From Candidatus Auribacter fodinae (lineage in GTDB: Bacteria; Auribacterota; Auribacteria; Auribacterales; Auribacteraceae): DNA of 36,194 bases. The notes beneath the pieces are model-generated. The model made no database searches. It saw nothing but the letters and a program-made list of their open reading frames with translations, and had not been told where the DNA came from. The stretch spans positions 1-36,194 of the forward strand of contig QZJZ01000089.1 in NCBI GenBank assembly GCA_003599815.1, written 5' to 3'. Shown here in pieces: positions 10,201 through 18,206 of the stretch (its first letter is position 1; each line of letters starts with the position of its first letter). The position numbers and the translations under genes are program-made.

Positions 10201-11785
10201 CACCAACCCGGTAGTGCTTAACGGCGGAAATCCTATCCGTCAGCTTTCATATGTCGATAATGACACATCAATTTCTTCCGAAAACTATTACCGATATCAG
10301 CTCAGCTTCGGAGCAGGTGTAAGCGGACGGTCATACTGGTCTGATGGTTCAAATCCTATACGTATAGAACAAGACCTCCTGATCGAGAACTTCGAAAATG
10401 ATTCAATCAATAATACCAAACATAGCGGCATAACATATTTTCAATATGGCACAGAATACGAACAAATGACAGTTAAAGAGTTAAAGCTCTCTGCTTCAGA
10501 ACGATATACAAATGATGGCGGTGATGGTAACTGCCTGAAAATCACATACGTTGACGTTGCGAACAATGACAGCAAAGGAGCTGGACTCGCAATGCTATTC
10601 CCTTCCGTTATGGATTTTTCATCGTATGGCAGTCTTGATCTAGCTATTAAGTTTAATCCTGAGAACCCACAATATGTCACTCGGACTATAAAAATTTCTC
10701 TTTCCGAAGCGGATTCAGGTGAAGGATTTAATATCGGAGGCCCTATACAGATACCGGCCGACGGTGCATGGCATGAAATTCATTTATTTTTCGACCTGAC
10801 CGAATTCAGTAATCCGGCGGGCAATCCTGATGGAAATATTGAACGAGTGCTTGAGCTTGACAGGATCAGTTCCGTTAATATAAATATATACGGTCCTCCT
10901 TCCACCTCTTTTTTTATCGACGGTATGCGCCTTAATAAAACTCCATTTGTGAATATAACATCAGGCGGCGACATCTACAGGGATTTCGAGAATCCGACGG
11001 AAAACAACGGAAATAACGGCATGATTAAAGGTATCGTATTAAATCCTACTTCTCCTATAGAAATACAATTTGGTAACGCTCAGGATCCCTGGTACCTGCT
11101 TATTTATTCCGATGGGTATGTTATTGATGTAGATGGAGAGTACGCACTGGATAACGATGGACACAAAATTCCGGTTAACCGTGACGGCATGGTAGTTGCA
11201 GAGCATCCTGAATACAATATTCCTTTAAAATTATGGACCAAAACATTCGGGCCTCCGCGGTTCAGCACTGCCGCCTACCCCGCCGGCTATCCTCCGATAG
11301 AAGGCTATTTCTGGAGCGGTTATAATTTTAATAAAGCGGAAGAACCTGATAATCAGGGAGATATAGTCGACTTTTACGATAATGAGAGCGGTACTTTTGT
11401 GGAAGGCTCTTTATCAGGACAATACTCATTCGATCTCGATGGCGACGGATTTCAGCAAGGTGATAACTTTTTCACACTTGCGGATCCTGAAAAAGAAAAA
11501 AACCTGCTTCTGTCAGAAAGCCCGGCATGGCTGTTCATCCCTTACAGAGACAACAACGAAACAACACCGGAAGCAGATGCGGTTGTTATGCATGATTATG
11601 ATGATACTACATGGCGTATTCTTGCCAGTTCTTTTATTGGATCAAGTGAGCATAAACTGCAATTGTACTTTTCTGCTTACATAGGGCTCAAACAGGTCAT
11701 GTATTCTTTGCCTGAGCACCGTCAGATAATTGGAGAATATGCGGATTTCAGCACACGTGTATATATCGATTTAGTAAATAACTAA
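7205..11785 (+). CDS. 1526-residue secreted glycoside-hydrolase-like multidomain protein
   Basis: Signal peptide at residues 1-23. Residues 26-355 form a TIM-barrel-like domain: RGLWVW opens it, FAGIMLDIEP (161-170) carries an Asp/Glu pair in the position of a catalytic acid after a core strand, and VDFYTVMAYKD (about 255-265) fits a late barrel strand as in GH18-like and related folds. An Ig-like module follows (about 373-500). A sialidase-type propeller (about 510-910) has two Asp-box-like motifs, GSNFGETW near 557-564 and SSNNGATW near 880. A fibronectin-III module lies at about 955-1035, a carbohydrate-binding-like beta-sandwich (ENFENDS to FFIDGMRL) at about 1050-1245, and a DxDxDG calcium-loop motif at 1410-1415. 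The likely role is binding or cleaving extracellular glycans at the surface. The substrate is unknown. Five D-N-D-[S/T] tetrapeptides occur in it. Confidence 0.75.
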   Translation: MKKRFVLLLIILMSLCTEAFLQAQDDTRGLWVWTITSDVIDDYFSDNGTRREELLSFIAAPHGDTSQKITRLYMSSYSYMLYKPKKMRRFLADMNYRGIEVFVVISDPRFALPDKEKPGQYPNYNFDKAYNAKFQAHLFDNDTKNGIIPFLERGDFAHEKFAGIMLDIEPHLLGVGNFAEVPYKWDLDDSKQEFPVVWHTYIDNLKFCRQQVDDYNSSHSGENLLFSDAIPSFMNDKYYPADNDSSLMDEIMKHVDFYTVMAYKDNDGATADIIPIAQDEVDAAQLASKECIVTLETTKNLNDPDDIPDSTTFWEEGYNHLHDSIQYIKDSFSGNTGFAGISIHSFADNDTPLRGYQHLEPDGPGTAGTPANKAPVITITSPNGFPVDGVDFSSTNGMLIEWDAFLPDMYGYTITLYYAKESELDNESAWQSNQFYSHAFSAPSSENAVVHGSYLWNPPANVKSSVNEISGKRDGLLIIAKITYPSTLLATFDTTDYGLAVNEGDFDWSPPLRATMDTGVFADQNFQDMQIIPDNDGNLHAVFYIYWGARGLYYSMGSNFGETWTTPVQLATIAGGTAIAPKPSFSLNGDHAAVVWREKHPTNVWPTLPLVNLKIRLGSRGSSGLINWQTERTVSLNGVSVIDINFPDVFVDDNGNAHLTWYAFRPAWFTFIEYVKFSYNGSTWLQDTYEIVSLADKSAYVLNTPSIAVSDSVHVIWGKYKCTSPYSMNIEERTKTGTTWSSVRTVSTYGYSADQTFAFDGDQPPYEKPIYFPKIVTMDNVLYVTWQVTTKGPGDPNGHSLPDYSSIYFSKRTLAGSWDTPTLIASQGYTPDISLWDDDNNSLTAPVIQLVYSNNFAVYRLDGSDPQYEGTLNFTESSNNGATWSSVEKFAENADNDGLGIRIPYNNHPGGERGWHIFSYPFIYTTPDGITITCWVNGKVANEKYFKLRNKFVVTEPTAPFVNYHENDNDTFVVSWSIPENNGVAPSGYFLQRIINNDFTNPVVLNGGNPIRQLSYVDNDTSISSENYYRYQLSFGAGVSGRSYWSDGSNPIRIEQDLLIENFENDSINNTKHSGITYFQYGTEYEQMTVKELKLSASERYTNDGGDGNCLKITYVDVANNDSKGAGLAMLFPSVMDFSSYGSLDLAIKFNPENPQYVTRTIKISLSEADSGEGFNIGGPIQIPADGAWHEIHLFFDLTEFSNPAGNPDGNIERVLELDRISSVNINIYGPPSTSFFIDGMRLNKTPFVNITSGGDIYRDFENPTENNGNNGMIKGIVLNPTSPIEIQFGNAQDPWYLLIYSDGYVIDVDGEYALDNDGHKIPVNRDGMVVAEHPEYNIPLKLWTKTFGPPRFSTAAYPAGYPPIEGYFWSGYNFNKAEEPDNQGDIVDFYDNESGTFVEGSLSGQYSFDLDGDGFQQGDNFFTLADPEKEKNLLLSESPAWLFIPYRDNNETTPEADAVVMHDYDDTTWRILASSFIGSSEHKLQLYFSAYIGLKQVMYSLPEHRQIIGEYADFSTRVYIDLVNN

Positions 11786-12034
11786 TCCTCTTCAAGTATC
11801 CATCTGAACCAACAATGCATTTTTTTCTTGCATTATAAACTTGAAATGTTTATTATTCGTAATTCCAGAATCTATTCAGTATGGTATTAATGTCCTGATT
11901 ACCCGATTTTTAGATTGTTAAATAAATACCTATAAGTATTAAATAATTTATATATCAATAAGTTAAGTGGTAACATTAAAAATCCCCCGAATGGGTCACG
12001 GTCATATCCAAGGGGAGAAAGGTAAGGATTTTTC

Positions 12035-14011
12035 ATGTATGAGCAATTACAACCATTACAACTAATCGACTGGATTGTCATCGCGGCGTACTTTTTAATA
12101 ACTGTTGGCATAGGGCTTTATTTTGCAGGCAAGATTCGCGAAGGCGGTACCCTGACTGAATACTTTGTTGCAGGGCGTAAAATGACATGGTGGCTGGCTG
12201 GTACTTCATTGGTTGCCACATCATTCGCCGCGGATACGCCGTTGGTTATATCCGGTTGGATCCGTACCTTGGGATTACAGCGCAACTGGTTTTGGTGGGG
12301 CGGTATTATGGGTATGATGCTCTGTACCTTCTTTTATGCAAGACTATGGCGCCGCGCTCGAATTATCACGGACGTCGAGTTTGTTGAGTTGCGATATAAA
12401 GGTAATGCCGCGGCGATTCTTCGTGGTTTCCATGCTTCGTACCGTTCACTTATACAAAATACGCTTGTTTTAAGCTGGGTAACATTGGCGGCGACCAAAA
12501 TTATGGAAATCGTTCTTGATTTACCCACATTTGTTATTATGAAAAACTTTACGTTCCATCTGGTGCAGTCCGGTGTGGACTTCACAACATTATACGATCC
12601 TAATCTTGTTTTCCTCGCGATTGATGAGAAATTATTCGGTATTATTCTCTGCGTTTCAACAACAGTCGGTTATTGTACATTCTCCGGTTTATGGGGCGTT
12701 GTTGCCGCCGATTTTTTTCAGTTCATATGCGCAATGGCTGGTTGTATTATACTTGCAGTAGTGGTACTTCTGGAAGCTGGCGGTCCCGGTCCAATGGTAC
12801 AAAAAGCTGTTGAAGCTATCAATTCAGGAATTGTCGATAACGGAACAACGGGATATGTCGTTCAGGCACGGGATGTTTTCTCCTTCACGCCTCCATTTAA
12901 TATAAAAGAAGGCGGTTTTCTTGCTTTATGGGCATTCATAGTATTTATCGGATTGCAGTGGTGGGCTGGCGGTGAGGGCGGCGGTTTTCTCGCACAGCGC
13001 CTTTTTTCATGCAAGGACGAAAAACATTCTGTAGCGGCTATGCTATGGTACAACTTCGCAAATTATGTTCTTCGCCCATGGCCGTGGATTATCGCAGGTG
13101 TAGGGTCATTGTTCCTTATTCCAAAGATTTCCGCATTTGGCCCTAATTACAACCACGAACACGCTTATGTCATCATGCTTATGAAATTCCTCCCTGCCGG
13201 CTTAAAAGGCGTTATGGTTGCATCATTAATGGCGGCGTATATGTCGACGGTAAGCACTCATGTTAATTTCGGAGCATCATACCTTGTCAATGACCTGTAT
13301 AAACGGTTTATAGTCCGCAAAGCTACTCAACGCCATTATGTGCATATTTCAGAAATCGCTGTTATTTTCCTGACCATTTTAGCTGGAATTTTTGCGTACT
13401 ACTCCGAATCGATATCCGGCGCATGGTTAACTTTCTTCGAACTGATGTCAGGAACAGGGTTTGTCATCCTTGTCCGCTGGTACTGGTGGCGTATTAATCC
13501 ATGGTCAGAAATTTCCGCGATGATTTCTTCACTGGTAATATGGACGCTACTAAACAACGAGATGCTCCTCGGCAAATTTTTCGGCGCCGGAGATCCTGAA
13601 TTGTTCGAAAAATTTTATCCAGTACGATTTACTATCAACTTATTAGTCAGTACAATTATATGGGTTACAGTAACATATCTCACTAAACCAGTTGATGAAC
13701 AACATCTTGTTCGTTTCTACAAACGAGTTCGCCCTGCAGGGCTCTGGGGACATATCGCGCTGAAAGCCGGTAATCTGAACCATCTGCAAGTCGGCTGGGC
13801 GGAATGGATCGCCTGGGCAACTGGTGTTGTTTCATTATTTGCTATGATTTTCAGCCTTGGAAAACTCTGTTTCGGAATGTATATACAGTCATTGGTATAT
13901 GGCATAATAGGACTCATCAGCGCGGCTGGTATGTTTGCCATGCTGACTAAAATGGACTGGTCCGGCATGCCCGACTTCGAAAAAGACGTTGAGGACGAAA
14001 CTAACGAATAA
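12035..14011 (+). CDS. sodium/solute symporter (SSS family)
   Basis: A 658-residue polytopic inner-membrane protein with about 13-15 hydrophobic segments. The N-terminal helix (WIVIAAYFLITVGIGLYFAGK), the segment EYFVAGRKMTWWLAGTSLVA and the region around residues 388-415 (GLKGVMVASLMAAYMSTVST) match the SSS fold, in which Na+ drives uptake of sugars, amino acids or similar small molecules. The AYMSTVST helix carries the Ser/Thr pair typical of the Na2 site. It is longer than the roughly 500-550 residues of PutP, with a C-terminal extension that includes further helices, as in the SGLT-like branch. The substrate cannot be read from sequence. It stands alone: 249 bases upstream hold no other gene and a strong hairpin follows. 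The location after a secreted carbohydrate-active-type protein suggests, but does not show, a sugar substrate. Confidence 0.9.
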   Translation: MYEQLQPLQLIDWIVIAAYFLITVGIGLYFAGKIREGGTLTEYFVAGRKMTWWLAGTSLVATSFAADTPLVISGWIRTLGLQRNWFWWGGIMGMMLCTFFYARLWRRARIITDVEFVELRYKGNAAAILRGFHASYRSLIQNTLVLSWVTLAATKIMEIVLDLPTFVIMKNFTFHLVQSGVDFTTLYDPNLVFLAIDEKLFGIILCVSTTVGYCTFSGLWGVVAADFFQFICAMAGCIILAVVVLLEAGGPGPMVQKAVEAINSGIVDNGTTGYVVQARDVFSFTPPFNIKEGGFLALWAFIVFIGLQWWAGGEGGGFLAQRLFSCKDEKHSVAAMLWYNFANYVLRPWPWIIAGVGSLFLIPKISAFGPNYNHEHAYVIMLMKFLPAGLKGVMVASLMAAYMSTVSTHVNFGASYLVNDLYKRFIVRKATQRHYVHISEIAVIFLTILAGIFAYYSESISGAWLTFFELMSGTGFVILVRWYWWRINPWSEISAMISSLVIWTLLNNEMLLGKFFGAGDPELFEKFYPVRFTINLLVSTIIWVTVTYLTKPVDEQHLVRFYKRVRPAGLWGHIALKAGNLNHLQVGWAEWIAWATGVVSLFAMIFSLGKLCFGMYIQSLVYGIIGLISAAGMFAMLTKMDWSGMPDFEKDVEDETNE

Positions 14012-14044
14012 TAAAGTGATTATGTCATTATCTTAGTTATATCA

Positions 14045-14090
14045 CATAAATCCGCATCATTTTCCTATGATGCGGATTTATGTTTATTAT
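14045..14090. terminator. 16-bp perfect hairpin, probable bidirectional terminator
   Basis: A perfect 16-bp inverted repeat (14045-14060 with 14067-14082, core AAATCCGCATCAT / ATGATGCGGATTT) encloses the six-base loop TTTCCT. It is followed by TTTATTAT on the + strand and preceded by A-rich sequence, so it could end transcription from either side. It begins 33 bases after the symporter stop and separates that gene from the polysaccharide locus. Confidence 0.8.
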
Positions 14091-14178
14091 GGCGCGTTTA
14101 TAAGGTATGTAACAATACTGCCGATAAAATCTGAAAGAAAACTATAACTTTTCAGTTAAACTTAAACACATCAGGACA

Positions 14179-15438
14179 ATGGCAAAGAAAAAAATACTTG
14201 TTGCCAATCGACGCTATTTTCCCTCAACTGGCCCGGAACGGTACATGTTTAACATCAGTGCCTTACTGGAACATGACGGTTTTGAGGTTGTGCCGTTTTC
14301 AGTAAAACGCGAACAAAACCTCCCTACTCCATACAGTGATTATTTTGTAAACCCGCCCTATGGGGAGAATGTCCTTTATTATCAGGACGCAAAACTTTCG
14401 CTATGGCAAAAGCTCTCGATCTTTACCAAGTGCATTTATTCGCTTGAAGCAAAACGTAAAATGACTCACATAATAAAAGACCAAAACATATCACTTGTGT
14501 ATCTACTTGGTATTGTAAACGATATATCTCCCAGTGTCATAGACGCCTGCAAAGAAACCGGTGTACCTGTGGTCATGCGTTTATCTGACTACAACATCCT
14601 TTGCGGCAGTTATCATTTTTTACGTAATCAAAACCTTTGCCGTGAATGCGTGGAAAAGTCACCCTACATGTGCACAAAATATAAATGTGTAAAAAATCAG
14701 TTCATGCCCAGTTTTGCCCGCAGTGTATCTATGTATTTGCACAATATACTCAATATTTATGATTATGTAAGCGCTTTTGTGTGCCCTTGTTCTTTCATGA
14801 AATCTTCCATGGAAATGGCTGGATTCCCAGCTGATAAACTCTTTCAAATCAATAGTTTTCTCGATCCTAAAGATTACGAGCCCTGTTATGAGCATGATGG
14901 ATACGCACTGTATTTCGGGCGTGTATCTCATGAAAAGGGCATTGAATATCTTCTTGAAGCAAAATCTCTGATAAAAACTTCTTTACCTTTATATATAGTT
15001 GGCGGTTATAATGACGAACAGTATTATAATTCGTTAAAAAAATATTGCGTTGATCATGAAATCAACGATGTAAAATTTATTGATTTCATGAAGGGAGATG
15101 AGCTGAAAAAAATGATCCGGAGGGCAACATTTGTAGTTGCGCCATCAATTTGGCCTGACAACAGCCCGATGGCAGTATTGGAGGCGCTTGCGTCTGGTAA
15201 ACCGGTTATCGGCTGTGATATCGGCGGCATTACAGATCAGGTCGCGGATAATTGCGGGTACCGTGTTCCACCAAAAAACAGCGCCGCACTCGCGGAAAAA
15301 ATGTCATTTTTATGGTCTGATAACACTGCTGTTACCGCTATGGGCAAAAATGCACGGCGCCATTTTGAGCTATCATTTTCACTGGATCAGCACTATTCCC
15401 GGTTACGGGCATTATTCGACCGATGCCTTCAACAATAA
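14179..15438 (+). CDS. GT4-family glycosyltransferase (GT-B fold)
   Basis: A 419-residue cytoplasmic glycosyltransferase. The N-terminal Rossmann half starts KKKILVANRRYFPSTGPERYMFNI, with the acceptor-side loop. The C-terminal half has the GT4 donor-site pattern: ALYFGRVSHEKGIEYLLEA, then PSIWPDNSPMAVLEALASGKPVI and GGITDQV. It transfers a sugar from a nucleotide-sugar donor during polysaccharide repeat assembly; donor and acceptor are unknown. A cysteine cluster (C142, C154, C157, C165, C170) in the N-terminal half has metal-binding-like spacing and is seen in a subset of GT4 enzymes. The start ATG has a close AGGA (three-base spacing). It is the first gene of the polysaccharide locus, with the next start 18 bases after its stop. 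Confidence 0.9.
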   Translation: MAKKKILVANRRYFPSTGPERYMFNISALLEHDGFEVVPFSVKREQNLPTPYSDYFVNPPYGENVLYYQDAKLSLWQKLSIFTKCIYSLEAKRKMTHIIKDQNISLVYLLGIVNDISPSVIDACKETGVPVVMRLSDYNILCGSYHFLRNQNLCRECVEKSPYMCTKYKCVKNQFMPSFARSVSMYLHNILNIYDYVSAFVCPCSFMKSSMEMAGFPADKLFQINSFLDPKDYEPCYEHDGYALYFGRVSHEKGIEYLLEAKSLIKTSLPLYIVGGYNDEQYYNSLKKYCVDHEINDVKFIDFMKGDELKKMIRRATFVVAPSIWPDNSPMAVLEALASGKPVIGCDIGGITDQVADNCGYRVPPKNSAALAEKMSFLWSDNTAVTAMGKNARRHFELSFSLDQHYSRLRALFDRCLQQ

Positions 15439-15456
15439 CAGAAGATCAGAATAGCC

Positions 15457-16935
15457 ATGAATTCAGTTGTTGAAACAATCTGGTATAAGACACGAAACTA
15501 TATATTTCCCACATTCATGATGATCTTTGCATTGTTCATAGGGGTATTGAGCTACAGAGCTCCTTTATATTCTCTCGCAATGGTCGCCGGCGCAATTTAT
15601 ATGCTTTGTCTGTTTGTAAAACCAATCTGGGCATACTATCTGATGCTTCTTGTTACAATAAATTGTTTCGGATTTATTTATGAAGGCTTCCTCCATATTC
15701 CGGGCGCTTTTAAACTGCGGGATCTCTGCCTGCTCGCGTTGATGATCCCGATTTCACTTAATATCGCAAGTGACAAACAGTCTATGGATCTTGTAAAAAC
15801 ACCGTTTAATAAATATATCATGATGATAATGGTAGTTGTTCTGCTCATCATTTTTTATACAATGTTCTCTTTTGATGTACCGTTTGCATCAACTCTGCGC
15901 ATGTCAAGAAAATACCTGTTTTACCTTTCATTTTTTGTCGTGATGTATTACATACGTTCTGAAGATGATTTAAAAAAATTGCTCAAAGTCATTTTTTTGT
16001 TTGGTTTTATCGCGGCATTCCTGCTGACAACACAATTCGCAGTCGGCACACGCATTCAGATCATGCCGTATATCAAACTGGAATACCAGCAACTTGGCGG
16101 CTTTTATGTACCTCGTGTATATTTGCACGGCGGTATCTCGCTTATCGCATTGTGTTTCGGTATGTCTTTGTGGATATTTCAGGCAACCAGAAAAAAAGTA
16201 TTTTTTTATCTGATGATGCTTTTTGCTTTGGGATCGTTTCTTTCGTTCGGACGCGCTAACTGGATGAAAGCGTTCATTATAGTGGTTGTCCCGTTTCTTT
16301 TCGCCGTAAAAAAGGAGAAAAGCCGTTACTTCATAATTATCCTTTCCCTGCTGGCAACCGGGTTCGTTGCGGTCGTATGCGCACAACTGATCGGTATAGA
16401 TTTTCTCACCCCCCTCACTAAACTGCTCGCACGAATTCAGGAGACATATACGGAGATAGTGACGCGGTCAGGCACTTTCGGGTATCGACTGAAAGACAGC
16501 GCAGAACGTATACAATACTTCATTGACCGGCCAGTGTTCGGAGTCGGCTTTCTCCATTATGTCGCCGCCGGCGAATCACTTAAAGCGGTTATGGTAAAAG
16601 ATCTCTACCTCGAAACCATCGACAGCGGGCTTATCACTTTACTGGTCACAATGGGCTCTGTCGGCATATTATTATTTTTTGTTGTGAGTGTCGCGTTTAT
16701 AGCACGGGCTTTCAAAGTGCTTAAGCAAACACATAAACCGCTGTTCAGAGGTGTAATACTCGGTATAATCGGTTATTTTATCGGCGGTATCTGCAGTTTT
16801 ATCACGTTGCCGTTTTTCACAGATGTATACGAAATACCCCAGATAGCACTTGCTTTCGCGATGGTCGAAAAGATCAATCAGCTCAATAAACAAGAGCCGG
16901 CTATCCCTGACACAGCGGAAAAGGATCTCCAATAA
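15457..16935 (+). CDS. O-antigen ligase / Wzy-type polymerase-like membrane protein
   Basis: A 492-residue inner-membrane protein with about 11-12 hydrophobic segments and one larger periplasmic loop in the second half. The loop contains GTFGYRLKDSAERIQYFIDRPVFGVGFLHY, and the following helix begins with the family's Glu-x-Gly-like segment (ETIDSGLITLLVTMG). This matches the O-antigen ligase/polymerase superfamily (Wzy_C), whose members polymerise undecaprenyl-linked repeats or attach glycan to lipid or protein in the periplasm. Polymerase versus ligase cannot be told from sequence. The flippase and glycosyltransferases next to it favour the Wzy polymerase role. The stop and the next start share one base (TAATG), so translation is probably coupled. 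Confidence 0.85.
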   Translation: MNSVVETIWYKTRNYIFPTFMMIFALFIGVLSYRAPLYSLAMVAGAIYMLCLFVKPIWAYYLMLLVTINCFGFIYEGFLHIPGAFKLRDLCLLALMIPISLNIASDKQSMDLVKTPFNKYIMMIMVVVLLIIFYTMFSFDVPFASTLRMSRKYLFYLSFFVVMYYIRSEDDLKKLLKVIFLFGFIAAFLLTTQFAVGTRIQIMPYIKLEYQQLGGFYVPRVYLHGGISLIALCFGMSLWIFQATRKKVFFYLMMLFALGSFLSFGRANWMKAFIIVVVPFLFAVKKEKSRYFIIILSLLATGFVAVVCAQLIGIDFLTPLTKLLARIQETYTEIVTRSGTFGYRLKDSAERIQYFIDRPVFGVGFLHYVAAGESLKAVMVKDLYLETIDSGLITLLVTMGSVGILLFFVVSVAFIARAFKVLKQTHKPLFRGVILGIIGYFIGGICSFITLPFFTDVYEIPQIALAFAMVEKINQLNKQEPAIPDTAEKDLQ

Positions 16936-18206
16936 TGCGCGTTTTGATTCTTGGACAACCAAGCGATAACCGTGGAGATGAAGCGGCGGCCCGGGGTATG
17001 ATTTACGGGATACGGTCTCTTATACCCAACGCAATTTTCGACATTGTATATTGTTACAAAGATTTCAAGCCGGTTATGGACGATCCGCCCCACGTTGTGA
17101 GCCACCATAAACGCTTCCTGATGCGCCTGACAAAGTGGAATATTTTCATACACCTGTGGTACCTGCTATTGTATCGGTTAGGAATAGCATCATCCGCTGG
17201 CTCTGACGAGAATGTTCTCGCCAAGCTGATTGTAGAAGCGGATGCGGTCATCTACGCTCCACAGGGGCCATACCTCGGTGGAAAATCAATACAATTCCGC
17301 CCGCTTTTCTTTCTTGCGCTGGTAAAAATGTATGCAAAAAAACTGATGATTTATGCCCCGTCTATGGGCCCGTTCCTTGACGATAATCAATCTTTTTTTT
17401 ATTCGATTAAACTAAATATCCTGAAAAAAGTTTTAAATAGCGTAAATATGATTACACTTCGTGACAGCACATCTTCAGAGTTTGTGAAAAAACTGAACCT
17501 GAGAAATAAAAATGTTTTTCTTGCCTCTGATAGCGCCCTGCAAAACCCGGTTGATCAGCTGGACGGAAAAAAATTGCTCCAATCATTATGCATACCGGGT
17601 ACACCAAATAAGCTCATCGGAATAACTCCCATCGAATTGAGCTGGCATACACACTGGTCAACAGTAAAGGACATAGACACAACAATAGCCGCTATCAGCG
17701 CTGAGATTCTTGATAGCTGTATAGAAAAATACAATGCCCATATACTCTTTTTTCCACAACTATACGGCAATCCCGGTAAACCTTTCAGTTCAGACCTCCC
17801 CGTAATGTATAATATTGCCCATTACATGAAACACAAAGACAAATTCACCGTTGTTGATATACACTGGGAAACTGAGCAACAGCAGTCAGTAATGGCTTTG
17901 ATGGATGTATTTGTCGGGTACAGGCATCACTCAGCGGTTTTATGCGCCAAGATGAAGATTCCGTGTGTGTGTATCTCATATGAGTACAAAGCAATCAGTT
18001 TCATGGAAGATATCCAGCTCTCCGAGTATGCTCTGCCTCTTGAGAATCTTCGCGCTAAAACGGTACTGCGCCTGATCGATAACGCATTAAATAACAGAGC
18101 TGATATTGTCAGACATCTTACAGCAATCTCGGAAAAATTGAGGAAGACAGCGTTCATCAGTTCTGAAAAATTCGCAGAAATGGTTACGGGCACACCATCA
18201 TGTTAA
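16935..18206 (+). CDS. polysaccharide pyruvyl transferase family protein
   Basis: A 423-residue cytoplasmic protein of the WcaK/CsaB-type pyruvyl transferase family. The N-terminus VLILGQPSDNRGDEAAARGM is the family opening (usually Gly-x-x-Asn-x-Gly-Asp-Glu). It continues with APQGPYLGGKSI, KKLMIYAPSMGPFLD, ITLRDSTSSEFVKKL and, near the end, VFVGYRHHSAVLCAKMKIPCVCISYEYK, the conserved Arg-His-His block. Members transfer the pyruvyl group of phosphoenolpyruvate to a sugar of a surface polysaccharide as a ketal, adding negative charge. It overlaps the flippase gene by seven bases, so both are probably made from one transcript. Some members of the family have other roles, so the reaction is inferred from family. 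Confidence 0.85.
   Translation: MRVLILGQPSDNRGDEAAARGMIYGIRSLIPNAIFDIVYCYKDFKPVMDDPPHVVSHHKRFLMRLTKWNIFIHLWYLLLYRLGIASSAGSDENVLAKLIVEADAVIYAPQGPYLGGKSIQFRPLFFLALVKMYAKKLMIYAPSMGPFLDDNQSFFYSIKLNILKKVLNSVNMITLRDSTSSEFVKKLNLRNKNVFLASDSALQNPVDQLDGKKLLQSLCIPGTPNKLIGITPIELSWHTHWSTVKDIDTTIAAISAEILDSCIEKYNAHILFFPQLYGNPGKPFSSDLPVMYNIAHYMKHKDKFTVVDIHWETEQQQSVMALMDVFVGYRHHSAVLCAKMKIPCVCISYEYKAISFMEDIQLSEYALPLENLRAKTVLRLIDNALNNRADIVRHLTAISEKLRKTAFISSEKFAEMVTGTPSC

Noticed and set aside
11814-11834. AATGCA...TGCATT hairpin after the 1526-residue protein as a terminator
   Set aside because: A six-bp AT-rich stem with the T-run in the loop rather than after the stem is not a credible intrinsic terminator.
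11899-12111. Short - strand open frame upstream of the symporter
   Set aside because: It overlaps the symporter start, lies in AT-rich leader sequence and has no recognisable ribosome binding site or family.
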